Shown here in pieces: positions 53,562 to 62,315 of a stretch of 64,000 nt of DNA (its first letter is position 1; each line of letters begins with the position of its first letter). The stretch covers positions 248,001 to 312,000 of the forward strand of contig JBPESP010000002.1 in the NCBI GenBank assembly GCA_051710585.1, given 5' to 3'. Position numbers and translations under genes: made by a program. Source of the DNA: JBPESP01 sp051710585 (lineage in GTDB: Bacteria > Pseudomonadota > Gammaproteobacteria > Enterobacterales > Enterobacteriaceae). Under the pieces are notes generated by a model. That model was not told where the DNA came from, did no database searches, and saw only the letters and a program-made list of their open reading frames with translations.

Positions 53562-54608
53562 ATGTCACATATGATAAGGGATAGTGGGGCGTTAAAGTCC
53601 CTGAACAGTTTTGCCATTGATGTGCAGGCACGGCGCGTAATTACGGCGTATACAGAGACTGAGCTTTTTACACTATGGCGGCAGGCTGCAGATAACGCTA
53701 CACCGGTGCTGGTGTTAGGTGGCGGTAGTAATGTGTTATTTATGGAAAACTATACTGGTACCGTGTTGCTGAACCGGATTACGGGCATAGCTATCGAAGA
53801 GCGTCCCGACGCTTGGCATTTACATATCGGCGCCGGAGAAGAGTGGCATAACCTGGTGCACAGGTGTCTTGAACAACAGATACCGGGTCTTGAGAATCTG
53901 GCGCTAATACCCGGCTGCGTTGGTTCTGCGCCAATCCAGAACATTGGCGCTTATGGAGTCGAACTCCGTCAGTTCTGTGACTATGTTGATGTGCTGCAGT
54001 TGGTAACTGGCACTTTACGTCGCCTAAGTGCGGCTGAATGTCAATTCGGTTACCGCGACAGTATCTTTAAGCACGCCCTGCGTGAACACCATGCCATTGT
54101 TGCTGTTGGTCTTCAGCTCCCCAAAGCCTGGCAACCAGTATTAACCTATGGCGATCTGGTTCAGCTGGATCCACAGAAAGTCACTCCGCGGCTGATTTAT
54201 GATACGGTTTGTGCAATACGACGTACGAAATTGCCAGACCCGTCTCTGCAGGGTAACATTGGAAGTTTTTTTAAAAATCCGGTTATTGATGCTTCAAAAG
54301 CAGAAAGACTGTTAAGCCGCTACTTTGATGCCCCCTATTATCCTCAGACGGAAGGCGGCGTTAAGCTAGCAGCAGGTTGGCTTATCGATCGCTGTGGACT
54401 CAAAGGCTATCGCCTTGGTGGTGCAGCAGCGCATGATAAACAGGCTCTAGTTTTGGTTAATGCTGATAACGCAACGGGTAAAGATATTGCCGCGCTAGCA
54501 CGTTATGTCCGTCAACAGGTTGCAGAGCGATTTGCGGTCTGGCTGGAGCCTGAAGTGCGGTTTATTGGCGCCTTTGGCGAGGTAGATGCAGTGGCGGCAA
54601 TAACATGA
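53562..54608 (+). CDS. murB: UDP-N-acetylenolpyruvoylglucosamine reductase
   Basis: FAD enzyme that reduces UDP-GlcNAc-enolpyruvate to UDP-MurNAc in the cytoplasm, the second committed step of peptidoglycan precursor synthesis. The product is 348 residues (E. coli 342). The FAD domain shows LVLGGGSNVLFME and GLENLALIPGCVGSAPIQNIGAYG. The catalytic residues are present: R in FGYRDSIFK, the proton-donor S in GNIGSFFKNP and E in WLEPEVRFIGA. Its last 4 bases overlap birA, as in E. coli. Confidence 0.97.
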   Translation: MSHMIRDSGALKSLNSFAIDVQARRVITAYTETELFTLWRQAADNATPVLVLGGGSNVLFMENYTGTVLLNRITGIAIEERPDAWHLHIGAGEEWHNLVHRCLEQQIPGLENLALIPGCVGSAPIQNIGAYGVELRQFCDYVDVLQLVTGTLRRLSAAECQFGYRDSIFKHALREHHAIVAVGLQLPKAWQPVLTYGDLVQLDPQKVTPRLIYDTVCAIRRTKLPDPSLQGNIGSFFKNPVIDASKAERLLSRYFDAPYYPQTEGGVKLAAGWLIDRCGLKGYRLGGAAAHDKQALVLVNADNATGKDIAALARYVRQQVAERFAVWLEPEVRFIGAFGEVDAVAAIT

Positions 54609-55561
54609 AAGACGTGACCATCCCGCTGAAATTGATTAGTTTATTGGCCGATGGTGAGTTCCATTCTAGCGAACAATGTGGTACGGCGTTAGGAATAAGC
54701 TGTATTGATATCAACAAATACATTAAAATAGTACGCGAGTGGGGTGTGGATGTCTTTACAGTACCCAGCAAAGGGTATTGTTTATATGCCCCGCTGCCGT
54801 TGCTGGATGAAAACATCATCCGCGAGCGCTTACCAACGGGGCGGCTAGCCATATTGCCGATAATTAACTCCACTAATCAGTATTTAATCGAGCGTATCGG
54901 CATCGCACAGCCAGGCGATGCCTGCGTGGCAGAATATCAGACACAAGGGCGTGGACGGCGCGGTCGCCACTGGATATCGCCATTCGGGAATAATCTTTAT
55001 TTATCATTGTATTGGCGTTTTAAGCAAGGCCCGTCGGCAGCGAGTGGACTTAGTTTGATGGTCAGTATTGTCATAGCGGAGGTATTTCAACGCTTTGGTG
55101 CAAAAGGGGTGCGCGTGAAGTGGCCAAACGATCTCTATCTTAACGATTGTAAACTGGCCGGGATACTGGTGGAAATTTCTGGTAAGGCCGGGGATGCTTC
55201 CGATGTCGTGATAGGCGCTGGAATTAACTTAACGATGCGTAAAAGCGCAGCAGATAAAATTGACCAAAGATGGATTAATTTGCAGGAAGCTGGTATCGCT
55301 ATCGACCGTAATGCACTGGCCGCAGAATTGATCCACACGCTGCGACAGGCGTTGCGGCAATTTGAGTATTACGGGTTTGCAAGGTTTGCCGCTCGTTGGC
55401 AGGTTCTGGATAGCTTTCTTGACCGACCAGTGAAATTACTTATTGGCCAACGGGTAATTAAGGGAATTGCGCGTGGTATCGATGCGCAAGGAGCATTACT
55501 GTTAGAGCAGGAAGGGAAATTGCATGTCTATTTTGGCGAAGAGATATCGCTTCGCGGCTAA
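54605..55561 (+). CDS. birA: Biotin-protein ligase / biotin operon repressor
   Basis: Activates biotin to biotinyl-AMP and attaches it to the carrier protein of acetyl-CoA carboxylase; with its N-terminal helix-turn-helix it also represses the bio operon. The product is 318 residues (E. coli 321). The N-terminal DNA-binding domain (LISLLADGEFHSSEQCGTAL) is retained. The biotinoyl-AMP loop is TQGRGRRGRHWISPFG, the lysine motif is KWPNDLYLNDCKLAGILVE, and the C-terminal SH3-like domain ends HVYFGEEISLRG. Overlaps murB by 4 bases, so they are translated together. Retention of the repressor domain says nothing about whether bio genes survive. Confidence 0.97.
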   Translation: MKDVTIPLKLISLLADGEFHSSEQCGTALGISCIDINKYIKIVREWGVDVFTVPSKGYCLYAPLPLLDENIIRERLPTGRLAILPIINSTNQYLIERIGIAQPGDACVAEYQTQGRGRRGRHWISPFGNNLYLSLYWRFKQGPSAASGLSLMVSIVIAEVFQRFGAKGVRVKWPNDLYLNDCKLAGILVEISGKAGDASDVVIGAGINLTMRKSAADKIDQRWINLQEAGIAIDRNALAAELIHTLRQALRQFEYYGFARFAARWQVLDSFLDRPVKLLIGQRVIKGIARGIDAQGALLLEQEGKLHVYFGEEISLRG

Positions 55562-56550
55562 TAGCCTGGACGGATTTTACCGCTGAGGACAGCACCGAAA
55601 AACAAAAAAACTAAGACCTGTCTTGTTACCAAGACGGACGCTGACGTTTATAATCCATGAGGAAGCAGACTCTCCAACAGCACCACGCTTAGCTTAAGTA
55701 AATCGGCGTATAAAGCGAAGCTTCGTGCTGGCTGAAAAGAATTTGTTTAGAAACTGATTTATAAGCTTAAACGCGTCAAAAACTACCAAAATCGACGATC
55801 AACATATCGTTAGTTATACATAATCTAAAGCATGCAAAATTGGCGCTGTCGCTACCTATATAAGCAGCGTCCTCCTGCACTCAGCGGAGGATTCACCTAG
55901 AAAGCCACGGTCACGATCGTGACAGCGTTTCAACAAATTAAAAGAGTATTATACCACTACTAATAATAACGGCCTCGGCATTCACCAAGGCCGTACCGGT
56001 GAATGCCATTTTATGGATACCTGTTACTTCGATAGTTAGAGTAGGTATAGCGCTTTCAGACTTTATTGGTATGGGCAGCGCTCTCAACGATGATATCGAC
56101 AAACAAGGTGTGATATAAGCAGCACACCTAGCGCCCTCTTTTACCACGCAGCAGGTTGCCAATCAGACTGATGGTGTGCTCTAGATAGCGTTTGCCGAGG
56201 CATATCGAGTTACTTAATAATAATTCCATTTATTCCACCTACACAAAAAAAGTGCCAGCTGATATCGGGCAGATTAAGATTGATATATAAGTTCTATACC
56301 AGAATCTTAAGTGCATCTACATACAAATGGAAAAGTCGATAAAATTAGAGACGAACACATAGTATGTATCATGGTTATGATCACTACCGCTTTGCACTAC
56401 ATTTAATACAGCCAGTATCAGAATTTCCTGTTTGGAAATAATTTTTTTGTTCGTCTAGCACAATATCTAAATCAAACTGGAATAAACCAGGGGCCTGCTA
56501 CCCTGCTACCACAGCGCTATTGCTGCCGTCCCGCTGCCGATGATATTATA
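55562..56550. other. Non-coding stretch after birA
   Basis: E. coli has coaA here on the opposite strand; I could not align it. A pair of mutually exclusive stems, GGCATTCACC/GGTGAATGCC (55977-56007) and ACGGCC/GGCCGT (55969-55994), overlap each other. Otherwise nothing. Confidence 0.5.
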
Positions 56551-57430
56551 TAGTCAATTAAAATAACCACTGTGTTAGAGTCTTTCAGTATCTATTTTAA
56601 TTCGTTTAGTGGCAGTCTACCGCCACATGCATGCAACCTGAGTGCTTTTTTGTATCCCGGGATATATTTTAATTTAATAAGCCAGTTTGCTGAAGCTTTG
56701 CTGACCCATTACCACTATGTATTCGTTCCTCAGACTCCTTAAAGAAGCGCGCTCCATCAGATCATTATTCCAACAGTTACCACAGAGACTCATCCTTTCT
56801 TTTATCTGATAACGTCACAGAAACTGTCGGAACCGCTTGCTCCTATAATGTAACGAGCCCATCTAGAAGACAGTTATCCCATCCGGAAGCCTTGCTTGAT
56901 TACCGTAGTGGCAATACTTATCATACAAGATGCACTATGGCTGATATTGTACAGTTCATGAATTTAACACATATTATACACTATCCTGATTCTCTTGCTG
57001 TCTGGCCTTTTAGGACGATTTTACAGTAGTTATAACTGTTACAATGAATCTTGAATACGTAGCAGAATGTAGCTACAGGATGATGCGCTCTAATTTTCCA
57101 GATTAAAAAACCCTGTTTAAGGAGTCTAAGATTAAGAGCCCTCTAGCCTTTTAATATTTCATTTTTTATCTTCAATGCATTGAACCTCTTCTTGAAACTT
57201 GCGTATTTCTATATTATTATTACTCCAATATTTTAAATTGTGAGAAGCTTTTGACATTTTTCTCTATCGCTCATTACGCAGTTATTTTACCCATTTCGTT
57301 ATCGTAGAAAGATTGACGATCGTGATTTTTGCTGCTTGCGTAGCGGTTGTTATTTTTTTCTAAAATCAGAGAGCAGAATTGCGTTTGAATTCAAAACTAT
57401 TTTTTTATTTACATTGCTGTACCTGTGTTA
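56551..57430 (-). mobile_element. IS3-family transposase remnant (copy B)
   Basis: The most complete remnant of this element. Read on the minus strand, orfA is at about 57165-57430: WVKxLRNER, NIEIRKFQEEVQCIEDKK and NEILK, matching the IS3-family OrfA coiled coil (EIRELKKKLQRIEMENEILKK). A shortened, broken orfB follows (GNCWNNDLMER and GGRLPLNELK). The middle of orfB with the first catalytic aspartates is missing or unreadable. The part 56551-57164 is a near-identical inverted copy of 52609-53223. Confidence 0.85.
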
Positions 57431-58154
57431 TTCTGAAGTGAGGATAAAACCTCAGTTTAAGTGCTAAAATTCAGTGTACTGCTACAAATCAGGAAATACA
57501 CCGAACGTCGGTAAAATAGCTTTAAAACGGCCTGGAGTGTAGATTAGATCTAATAATAGAGAAGTAACAACAGTAGAAAAATCTGTTCCACTTCTTCAAT
57601 AAAAATATCTTTATTTGATCCCTTAAGTTTGATAATTTCCGGTTTACTAAACATCAGTAATGCAGAATTACACAATACGACCTACTTTTTTTGACTAAAT
57701 TGTAGGCATGACGTGAAAGAGATTATTGCTCAGCTTGAATCATAATCTGAGCTAACTCATTGAATAGTCTATTCATGGCGGCGGGGCGCTAATACGGAAA
57801 GAAAATAAACTGTATGGCTATAGATAACTCGTATCCAGGGTAAAGTTTTTCTACCGTAGGCGGGAATTGTGAACCTAACATACGATCTTTCAACTACTGG
57901 GGCCACACCCCCTTGCTGTTAGCGGTTTTCAGTCATTAATAAATAAGTAAACAGTGTAACATAGGGTTATACTCATTGCGGCGGCAGCTGCCATACCAGG
58001 CATAGCCTGGTTATTCACTACCTCTAGCATGAATAATATCTACCTTTTTTCGTATACCATCTTGGAATTAAGTGATTTTTAGACGCAAGTATACAAATTA
58101 CATGATTTTTGTTGCATAGATCGTTCGCTATACCTAAAATGTGCAACACCTGAT
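57431..58154. other. Non-coding stretch before the tRNA genes
   Basis: Nothing recognised. No clear -35/-10 pair for the tRNA transcript could be fixed; TTGCATAGATCG at about 58110 and the following CTATACCTAAAAT (TATACC-like -10) is a weak candidate. Confidence 0.4.
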
Positions 58155-58230
58155 GCCGGCATAGCTCAGTTGGTAGAGCAACTGATTTGTAATCAGTTTG
58201 TCGAGGGTTCGACTCCTTCTGCCGGCACCA
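58155..58230 (+). tRNA. tRNA-Thr (anticodon TGT)
   Basis: A 76-base tRNA with encoded CCA. Acceptor GCCGGCA/TGCCGGC, D-arm AGCTCAGTTGGTAGAGC, anticodon arm CTGATTTGTAATCAG and T-arm GAGGGTTCGACTCCTTC are all formed, the last with G-T wobble. Matches E. coli thrU, which also stands first in the tRNA cluster before tufB. Confidence 0.95.
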
Positions 58231-58238
58231 AAAAATCT

Positions 58239-58323
58239 GGTGGGGTTCCCGAGCGGCCAAAGGGAGCAGACTGTAAATCTGTCGTCACAGACTTCGAAGG
58301 TTCGAATCCTTCCCCCACCACCA
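58239..58323 (+). tRNA. tRNA-Tyr (anticodon GTA)
   Basis: An 85-base class II tRNA with encoded CCA, 8 bases after tRNA-Thr. The anticodon arm GCAGACTGTAAATCTGT and a long variable arm are present, almost identical to E. coli tyrU. The next two tRNAs of the E. coli cluster, glyT and thrT, are absent. Confidence 0.95.
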
Positions 58324-58499
58324 AATTTATAGTTTGGCATGATAAACACCCTGTTACCAGGATAACATAACAAAGCAGGGAAAATGTAAGAACCTTCGAT
58401 CAAAAAGACAGTGAACAGTATCATCAAAGTAGGTTTAATAAGTAGAAATTATCATTGTAAATGACACCACTAAAACCATCCTCAACAACATTAAAATTT

Positions 58500-58725
58500 C
58501 GTAATTATTGGATGAAGACCGTACTGGCGATAACGTAAGCTGGGTAGATCCGCTATGCGATACCAAGACGTGACGATGTGGAGCTTGATCAGGTTCTGTG
58601 TAAGCCGTGCTCGTTTAAGCTGTAAACATAGTTGAATCAAAAGTTTATATTTTAAGCAAAAAGAAAGGTTGATTATACCTGTCGGTAGTGCCGCGGCGTT
58701 ATTGGCGAAATTGTTGCTTAAACAG
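58500..58725 (+). pseudogene. tufB: Elongation factor Tu pseudogene (C-terminal fragment)
   Basis: After the tRNAs, as in E. coli, shifting plus-strand frames give LLDEDRTGDNVS (EF-Tu LLDEGRAGENVG), DQVLCKP (RGQVLAKPG), ESKVYILSKKKG (ESEVYILSKDEGG) and a final block over 58680-58720 reading VGSAAALLAKLLL (TVGAGVVAKVLG). The GTPase domain and most of domain 3 are deleted. The tufA copy elsewhere must supply EF-Tu. Confidence 0.85.
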
Positions 58726-59007
58726 ATAAATGCTGATATTGGTTGAATAACCATTCGACAAAAAAAAAGTTTTAGAGATGAGAATCTATTAAAGAACGTA
58801 ATTTAATACCCTTTTGTACGCTGTAACAGAGAATCTCTTTCTAATCAGCGAAAAGAAGTTATACTCATTTGGTAATATTAACTTTTTCTTCTGTGGTGTA
58901 AAACTTTGAGATTAATGTTGCTCATTTAGCATATACTTTAATTGGTATAGCCATGTTTTACATGGTTAAACGTTAATTGTTTGACATCCTACATGTGACA
59001 GGTTTTT
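58726..59007. other. Upstream region of secE
   Basis: No gene. A possible promoter for secE-nusG lies at TTGAGA (58906) and TATACT (58932), but the 20-base spacing is long. ACAGG just before the ATG is a weak ribosome site. Confidence 0.35.
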
Positions 59008-59391
59008 ATGAGTGTGAATACCGAAGATCAAGAAAGCGGGTACAGCTTAGAAGTAATTAAGTGGTTAATCGTCGCAATTCTATTGATCGTAGTTATCATC
59101 GGTAACTATTACTACCGCGATTACCACTTATTATTGCGGGCGCTGATTGTCGTGCTTTTTACTGCTATCGCGGGCGGTGTAGCTATGATGACTGCTAAAG
59201 GAAAGTCCATCGTTGCGTTTGCGCGGGATGCGCGTACCGAAATACGTAAAGTAGTTTGGCCAACCCGTCAGGAGACGTCACATACCACGTTAATCGTCGC
59301 CGCGGTGACCGCCGTGATGTCATTAATACTGTGGGGACTGGATGCCATTTTTATCTGTGTGATATCGTATATTACTGGCCTGAGGTTTTAA
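59008..59391 (+). CDS. secE: Preprotein translocase subunit SecE
   Basis: Small essential subunit of the SecYEG channel in the inner membrane. 127 residues, equal to E. coli. Three membrane segments of the enterobacterial form are visible (residues about 18-35, 41-62 and 93-124), with the conserved amphipathic linker FARDARTEIRKVVWPTRQET before the last, essential helix. One base separates its stop from nusG, so they form one operon. Confidence 0.96.
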   Translation: MSVNTEDQESGYSLEVIKWLIVAILLIVVIIGNYYYRDYHLLLRALIVVLFTAIAGGVAMMTAKGKSIVAFARDARTEIRKVVWPTRQETSHTTLIVAAVTAVMSLILWGLDAIFICVISYITGLRF

Positions 59392-59392
59392 G

Positions 59393-59938
59393 ATGTCAGA
59401 AGCTTCAAAAAAACGCTGGTACGTTATTCAGGTTTTTTCCGATTTTGAGGGACGCGTAGCACAGTCCCTTCGTGAACATATCAAACTCCATGCTATGGAA
59501 GGACTGTTTGGTGAAGTTATGGTGCCAACAGAAGAAGTAGTTGAAATTCGCGGTGAACAGCGTCGTAAAAGTGAACGGAAATTTTTCCCGGGTTATGTCC
59601 TAGTGCAGATGGTAATGAATGACGCTAGCTGGCATTTAGTGCAAAGAGTGCCGCGTGTCATGAGTTTCATCGGCGGCAGCTTGGATCGACCTACGCCTAT
59701 TAGCGACAAAGAAGTCGATGCCATTATGCAACGACTACAGCAAGTCAGTAATAAACCGCGGCCAAAAATCCTTTTCGAGCCAGGTGAGCTAGTTCGCGTC
59801 AATGATGGTCCCTTCGCTGACTTTAATGGCGTGGTGGAAGAGGTAAATTACGAAAAGAGCCGCCTGAAGGTATCAGTCTCGATCTTTAGTCGAGCTACGC
59901 CAGTTGAGCTAGATTTCGGTCAGGTCGAGAAAGGCTAA
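59393..59938 (+). CDS. nusG: Transcription termination/antitermination factor NusG
   Basis: Binds RNA polymerase beta-prime clamp helices, supports Rho action and links transcription to the ribosome through S10. 181 residues as in E. coli. The NGN domain is KKRWYVIQVFSDFEGRVAQS through RKFFPGYVLVQM. The KOW domain near the end is FEPGELVRVNDGPFADFNGVV. Intact. In E. coli rplK follows about 160 bases later; here its pseudogene does. Confidence 0.97.
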   Translation: MSEASKKRWYVIQVFSDFEGRVAQSLREHIKLHAMEGLFGEVMVPTEEVVEIRGEQRRKSERKFFPGYVLVQMVMNDASWHLVQRVPRVMSFIGGSLDRPTPISDKEVDAIMQRLQQVSNKPRPKILFEPGELVRVNDGPFADFNGVVEEVNYEKSRLKVSVSIFSRATPVELDFGQVEKG

Positions 59939-60089
59939 ATCGACAATAATATTTTCCTTGGTTAAGGCGTGAAATTAATATAGCACATAATGCCTTTATT
60001 TTTATACGTTTTTATACGCATAAACACTTATTCGTGGGAGCTTCTTAAAACAACGGTGGTAGCTATTTAAGAAAAAAAATCAATCTAAT

Positions 60090-60526
60090 CAATAAAATAT
60101 AAACTAATATCGAACCTGTAAGTTACAGTAAGGATGGTAAATCTGCAGTCCACCAATAGGCACGGCCTTGATAAGCTAGAAGGCGTTAAGGTAACGGAAT
60201 TCTACAAAACCTTTAATGCTAATACTTAAGAGTATTAAAATGGGATACTAATTCTGGTTATTTTCACCGTGTATTCCAAACGTTCTTTCAAGTTTTTTAT
60301 CATAAAGAGTCCGTAGGACGATATACCGCTAAAAAGTTACAAACATCAAATATAGTTCCAGTAAGCTAAATAAAAGAGGAAGTTAGTAATATGAGTGACC
60401 AAACGCAAGGGTTTGTAAAATTACGGAAACCAAAGTGACTTATATAACTAAAACCGATGTGAAAGAAACGTATCTCTGCGCATTGCGGCTACCGTACATT
60501 CCATGAAGTTTGTAGTTAAGGATTAA
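60090..60526 (+). pseudogene. rplK: Ribosomal protein L11 pseudogene
   Basis: Downstream of nusG at the expected distance. Broken frames read KLQ then GMVNLQSTN (for LQVAAGMANPSPPV), GVKVTEFYKTFNANT (for GVNIMEFCKAFNAKT), ILILVIFTVYSKRSFKFF (for LPIPVVITVYADRSFTFV), later LRIAATVHSMKFVVKD and stop (for RSIEGTARSMGLVVED). Internal stops and frameshifts are unambiguous. L11 forms the GTPase-associated centre with rRNA and L10/L12; E. coli can live without it but grows slowly. Confidence 0.93.
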
Positions 60527-60529
60527 GAA

Positions 60530-61095
60530 ATGCTTAAATTTACAAAATCATATGCTGTCATCAGCGATAGGTATATTCTGCTAAAAACTAAATAACGCTA
60601 AATTCATTAAAAGCTAGACATTGCCGTTAATCTAGGTATTAATACCCATATATGCGATTCAGAACATCTATAACGCAACCGTGCTGCTGCCTTAAGCAAA
60701 TAAGGAAAGCAATTTAACTGCGACGTAGTTATCACTTTTCCACGTGAGCCTATATGTTTTATAGGCTCACGTGGAAAAGATCATCGATCTACGCAACCTG
60801 ATACCGAACCTAAAATCGGTAATGTGGTAACCCAATTTCTCTGAAATGGTTTAAAAATAAAAGCCGCTTGCGATTTCAGATGAACTATTGTAACAAAAAA
60901 CAGGATTATCCACACCACTTTTTGGTAAAGTAATTTTTACTATGACAAGTTAAAATAAAATCTAAAAGCTCTGCTGCTCTACTGAGCGTGCTGAAAATAT
61001 AAACTCCGCCGCTAGCTAAAAAAATTAGATCAAAAAAATAGCCTGTAGCCCGTACAAGAAATATACTATGAACTCAATTGCCCCATGTATCAAAG
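60530..61095 (+). pseudogene. rplA: Ribosomal protein L1 pseudogene
   Basis: It starts 3 bases after the rplK remnant, as the real operon would, with MLKFTKSYAVISDR (for MAKLTKRMRVIREK). It continues NAKFIKS, AIQNIYNATVLLP (for SDQNVRGATVLPHG), DVVI, LRNLIPNLK (for LGPRGLMPNPK) and KNRIIHTTFGKVIF (for KNGIIHTTIGKVDF). Many stops. A 20-bp inverted duplication interrupts it at 60735-60779. L1 forms the mobile stalk at the E-site and represses its own operon; it is dispensable but costly to lose in E. coli. Confidence 0.93.
60735..60779. repeat. 20-bp perfect inverted repeat inside rplA remnant
   Basis: CTTTTCCACGTGAGCCTATA at 60735-60754 pairs exactly with 60760-60779 across a 5-base loop (TGTTT). 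The right arm plus following bases still suggests the old coding for VIGxxGK before LRNL; the left arm occupies the place of ASPDAMR codons. An inverted overwrite of old coding sequence. Confidence 0.85.
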
Positions 61096-61214
61096 CAGCC
61101 TACCCAGCATAACCTCTTAATTATTGCTTTACGCGGGCGTTGAATTTGTCTAGGATTTAATATCGCAGTTTTGCCGGAACAGTTTCCTTTTAACCACGGG
61201 TGTTAAGAAATAGT

Positions 61215-61424
61215 TTTTCGGTTGGAGCTTGGCTTGTTCAAAAATCCGTCCAAGACCGCGAGTGTGTATCACAACATTTTATTTTCCTATATAGACGGTG
61301 GCAGAGCCTGAATAGTATTTTGTTTCTAGATTCTCCTCACCGTATGCCGATGCTTACCGTTGCTGTAACGGTGCATGTATAATAAATTTCAGGGGTATCC
61401 CAGCTAAATCTAGGAGCATAAGTT
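61215..61424 (+). promoter_or_regulatory. L10 autoregulatory leader of rplJL
   Basis: The 200 bases before rplJ preserve the blocks of the enterobacterial rplJ leader as I know it: GGTTGGAGCTTGGC (61220), AAGACCG, TAGACGGTGGCAGAG (61291), CTCCTCACCGTATG (61333), GTAACGGTGC and the ribosome site TAGGAGCATAAG. In E. coli this RNA folds to bind L10-L12 and represses translation. Its conservation contrasts with the ruined DNA just upstream. Confidence 0.8.
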
Positions 61425-61922
61425 ATGACATTAAACTTTCAAGAAAAAGAAGCGATTATCGCTGAAGTTAGCAAAGTAGCCAAAGGCGCGCATTCTGCCG
61501 TTGTCGCAGATCCCCGTGGCGTTACGGTAGATAAAATGACCGCACTGCGCAAAGCAGGTCGTGAGGCTGATGTTTATATGCGCGTTGTTCGTAATACGTT
61601 GATGCGACGCCTCGTTGAGGGTACTCCTTTTAAGTGTCTAAAAGACACATTTTTCGGTCCAACCCTGATTGCATTTTCTAATAAACACCCGGGTACTGCT
61701 GCGCGTTTATTTAAGGCTTTTTCTAAAGATAATGCTAATTTCAAGATTAAAGCTGCAGCTTTTGAAAGCGAAGTTATCCCGGCGTCGCAGATCGATCGCT
61801 TAGCCACTCTACCAACTTACGAAGAAGCAATCGCCCGCTTGATGTCAACTATGAAAGAAGCCTCTGCAGGAAAACTTGTGCGCACGCTAGCCGCACTGCG
61901 CGATCAGAAAGAAGCAGCTTAA
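61425..61922 (+). CDS. rplJ: Ribosomal protein L10
   Basis: Base of the L7/L12 stalk; binds 23S rRNA beside L11 and carries L12 dimers on its C-terminal helix. 165 residues, same as E. coli, aligning throughout: N-terminal rRNA-binding part (VSKVAKGAHSAVVADPRGVT, VYMRVVRNTLMRRLVEGTPF) and the C-terminal L12-binding helix (AIARLMSTMKEASAGKLVRT then LAALRDQKEAA). A C-rich change GVYMRVV to DVYMRVV is one of few differences. It is intact although L11, L1 and L7/L12 on both sides are dead. Confidence 0.97.
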   Translation: MTLNFQEKEAIIAEVSKVAKGAHSAVVADPRGVTVDKMTALRKAGREADVYMRVVRNTLMRRLVEGTPFKCLKDTFFGPTLIAFSNKHPGTAARLFKAFSKDNANFKIKAAAFESEVIPASQIDRLATLPTYEEAIARLMSTMKEASAGKLVRTLAALRDQKEAA

Positions 61923-61985
61923 TACCTTTTATTCTGAATTTATTGCAAATATGTAAATACTTTCTAAATGTTAGGAATATTTGTT

Positions 61986-62315
61986 ATGTTTATCACTCAA
62001 GAACAAATTTTGAACGCAGTTGGACTGATTCCATAATGGAAGAAAATACGGTGTTTCTCTACCGCTATAAAGTGCAGAAGAAGAAAAATTGAGCTTAACG
62101 TTGTTTTGAGCCAAATTAGCGCGAATAAAGTTACCGTTATCAAAGCCGTAAGTAAGTAAAACGCTAGCAATAATCTAGGCCTAAAAAATCCAAAGACTTG
62201 GACTTGATTAAATCTGCACTTACCCCCTTCCTGTGAAGAAGGTACAAGATAAAGAAGCTACCGAAGCACTGAAAAGGCTTGGAAGAAGCGATTGCTTCTA
62301 TATTACTTTAAATAA
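61986..62315 (+). pseudogene. rplL: Ribosomal protein L7/L12 pseudogene
   Basis: 64 bases after rplJ a start reads MFITQEQILNAVGLIP then hits a stop (E. coli MSITKDQIIEAVAAMSV). Beyond it, ELNVVLSQISANKVTVIKAV matches [20 protein letters not shown] of the C-terminal domain. Then LGLK, LDLIKSALTP (for AKDLVESAPAALKEG) and KEATEALKRLG (for DDAEALKKALEEAG) appear in changing frames. At least three frameshifts and one early stop. L7/L12 recruits translation GTPases and is regarded as essential in E. coli, so another copy would be expected elsewhere. Confidence 0.92.

Noticed and set aside
55938..56162. 74-codon minus-strand frame after birA as a possible coaA
   Set aside because: None of the pantothenate kinase motifs are present; composition suggests chance.
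58024..58427. Frames of 78 and 97 codons (minus) and 66 codons (plus) across the tRNA genes
   Set aside because: They read through tRNA-Thr and tRNA-Tyr, which fully explain the conserved sequence there.
58981..58986. TTGACA as -35 box of secE
   Set aside because: It lies 22 bases before the start codon, leaving no room for a -10 box and leader.
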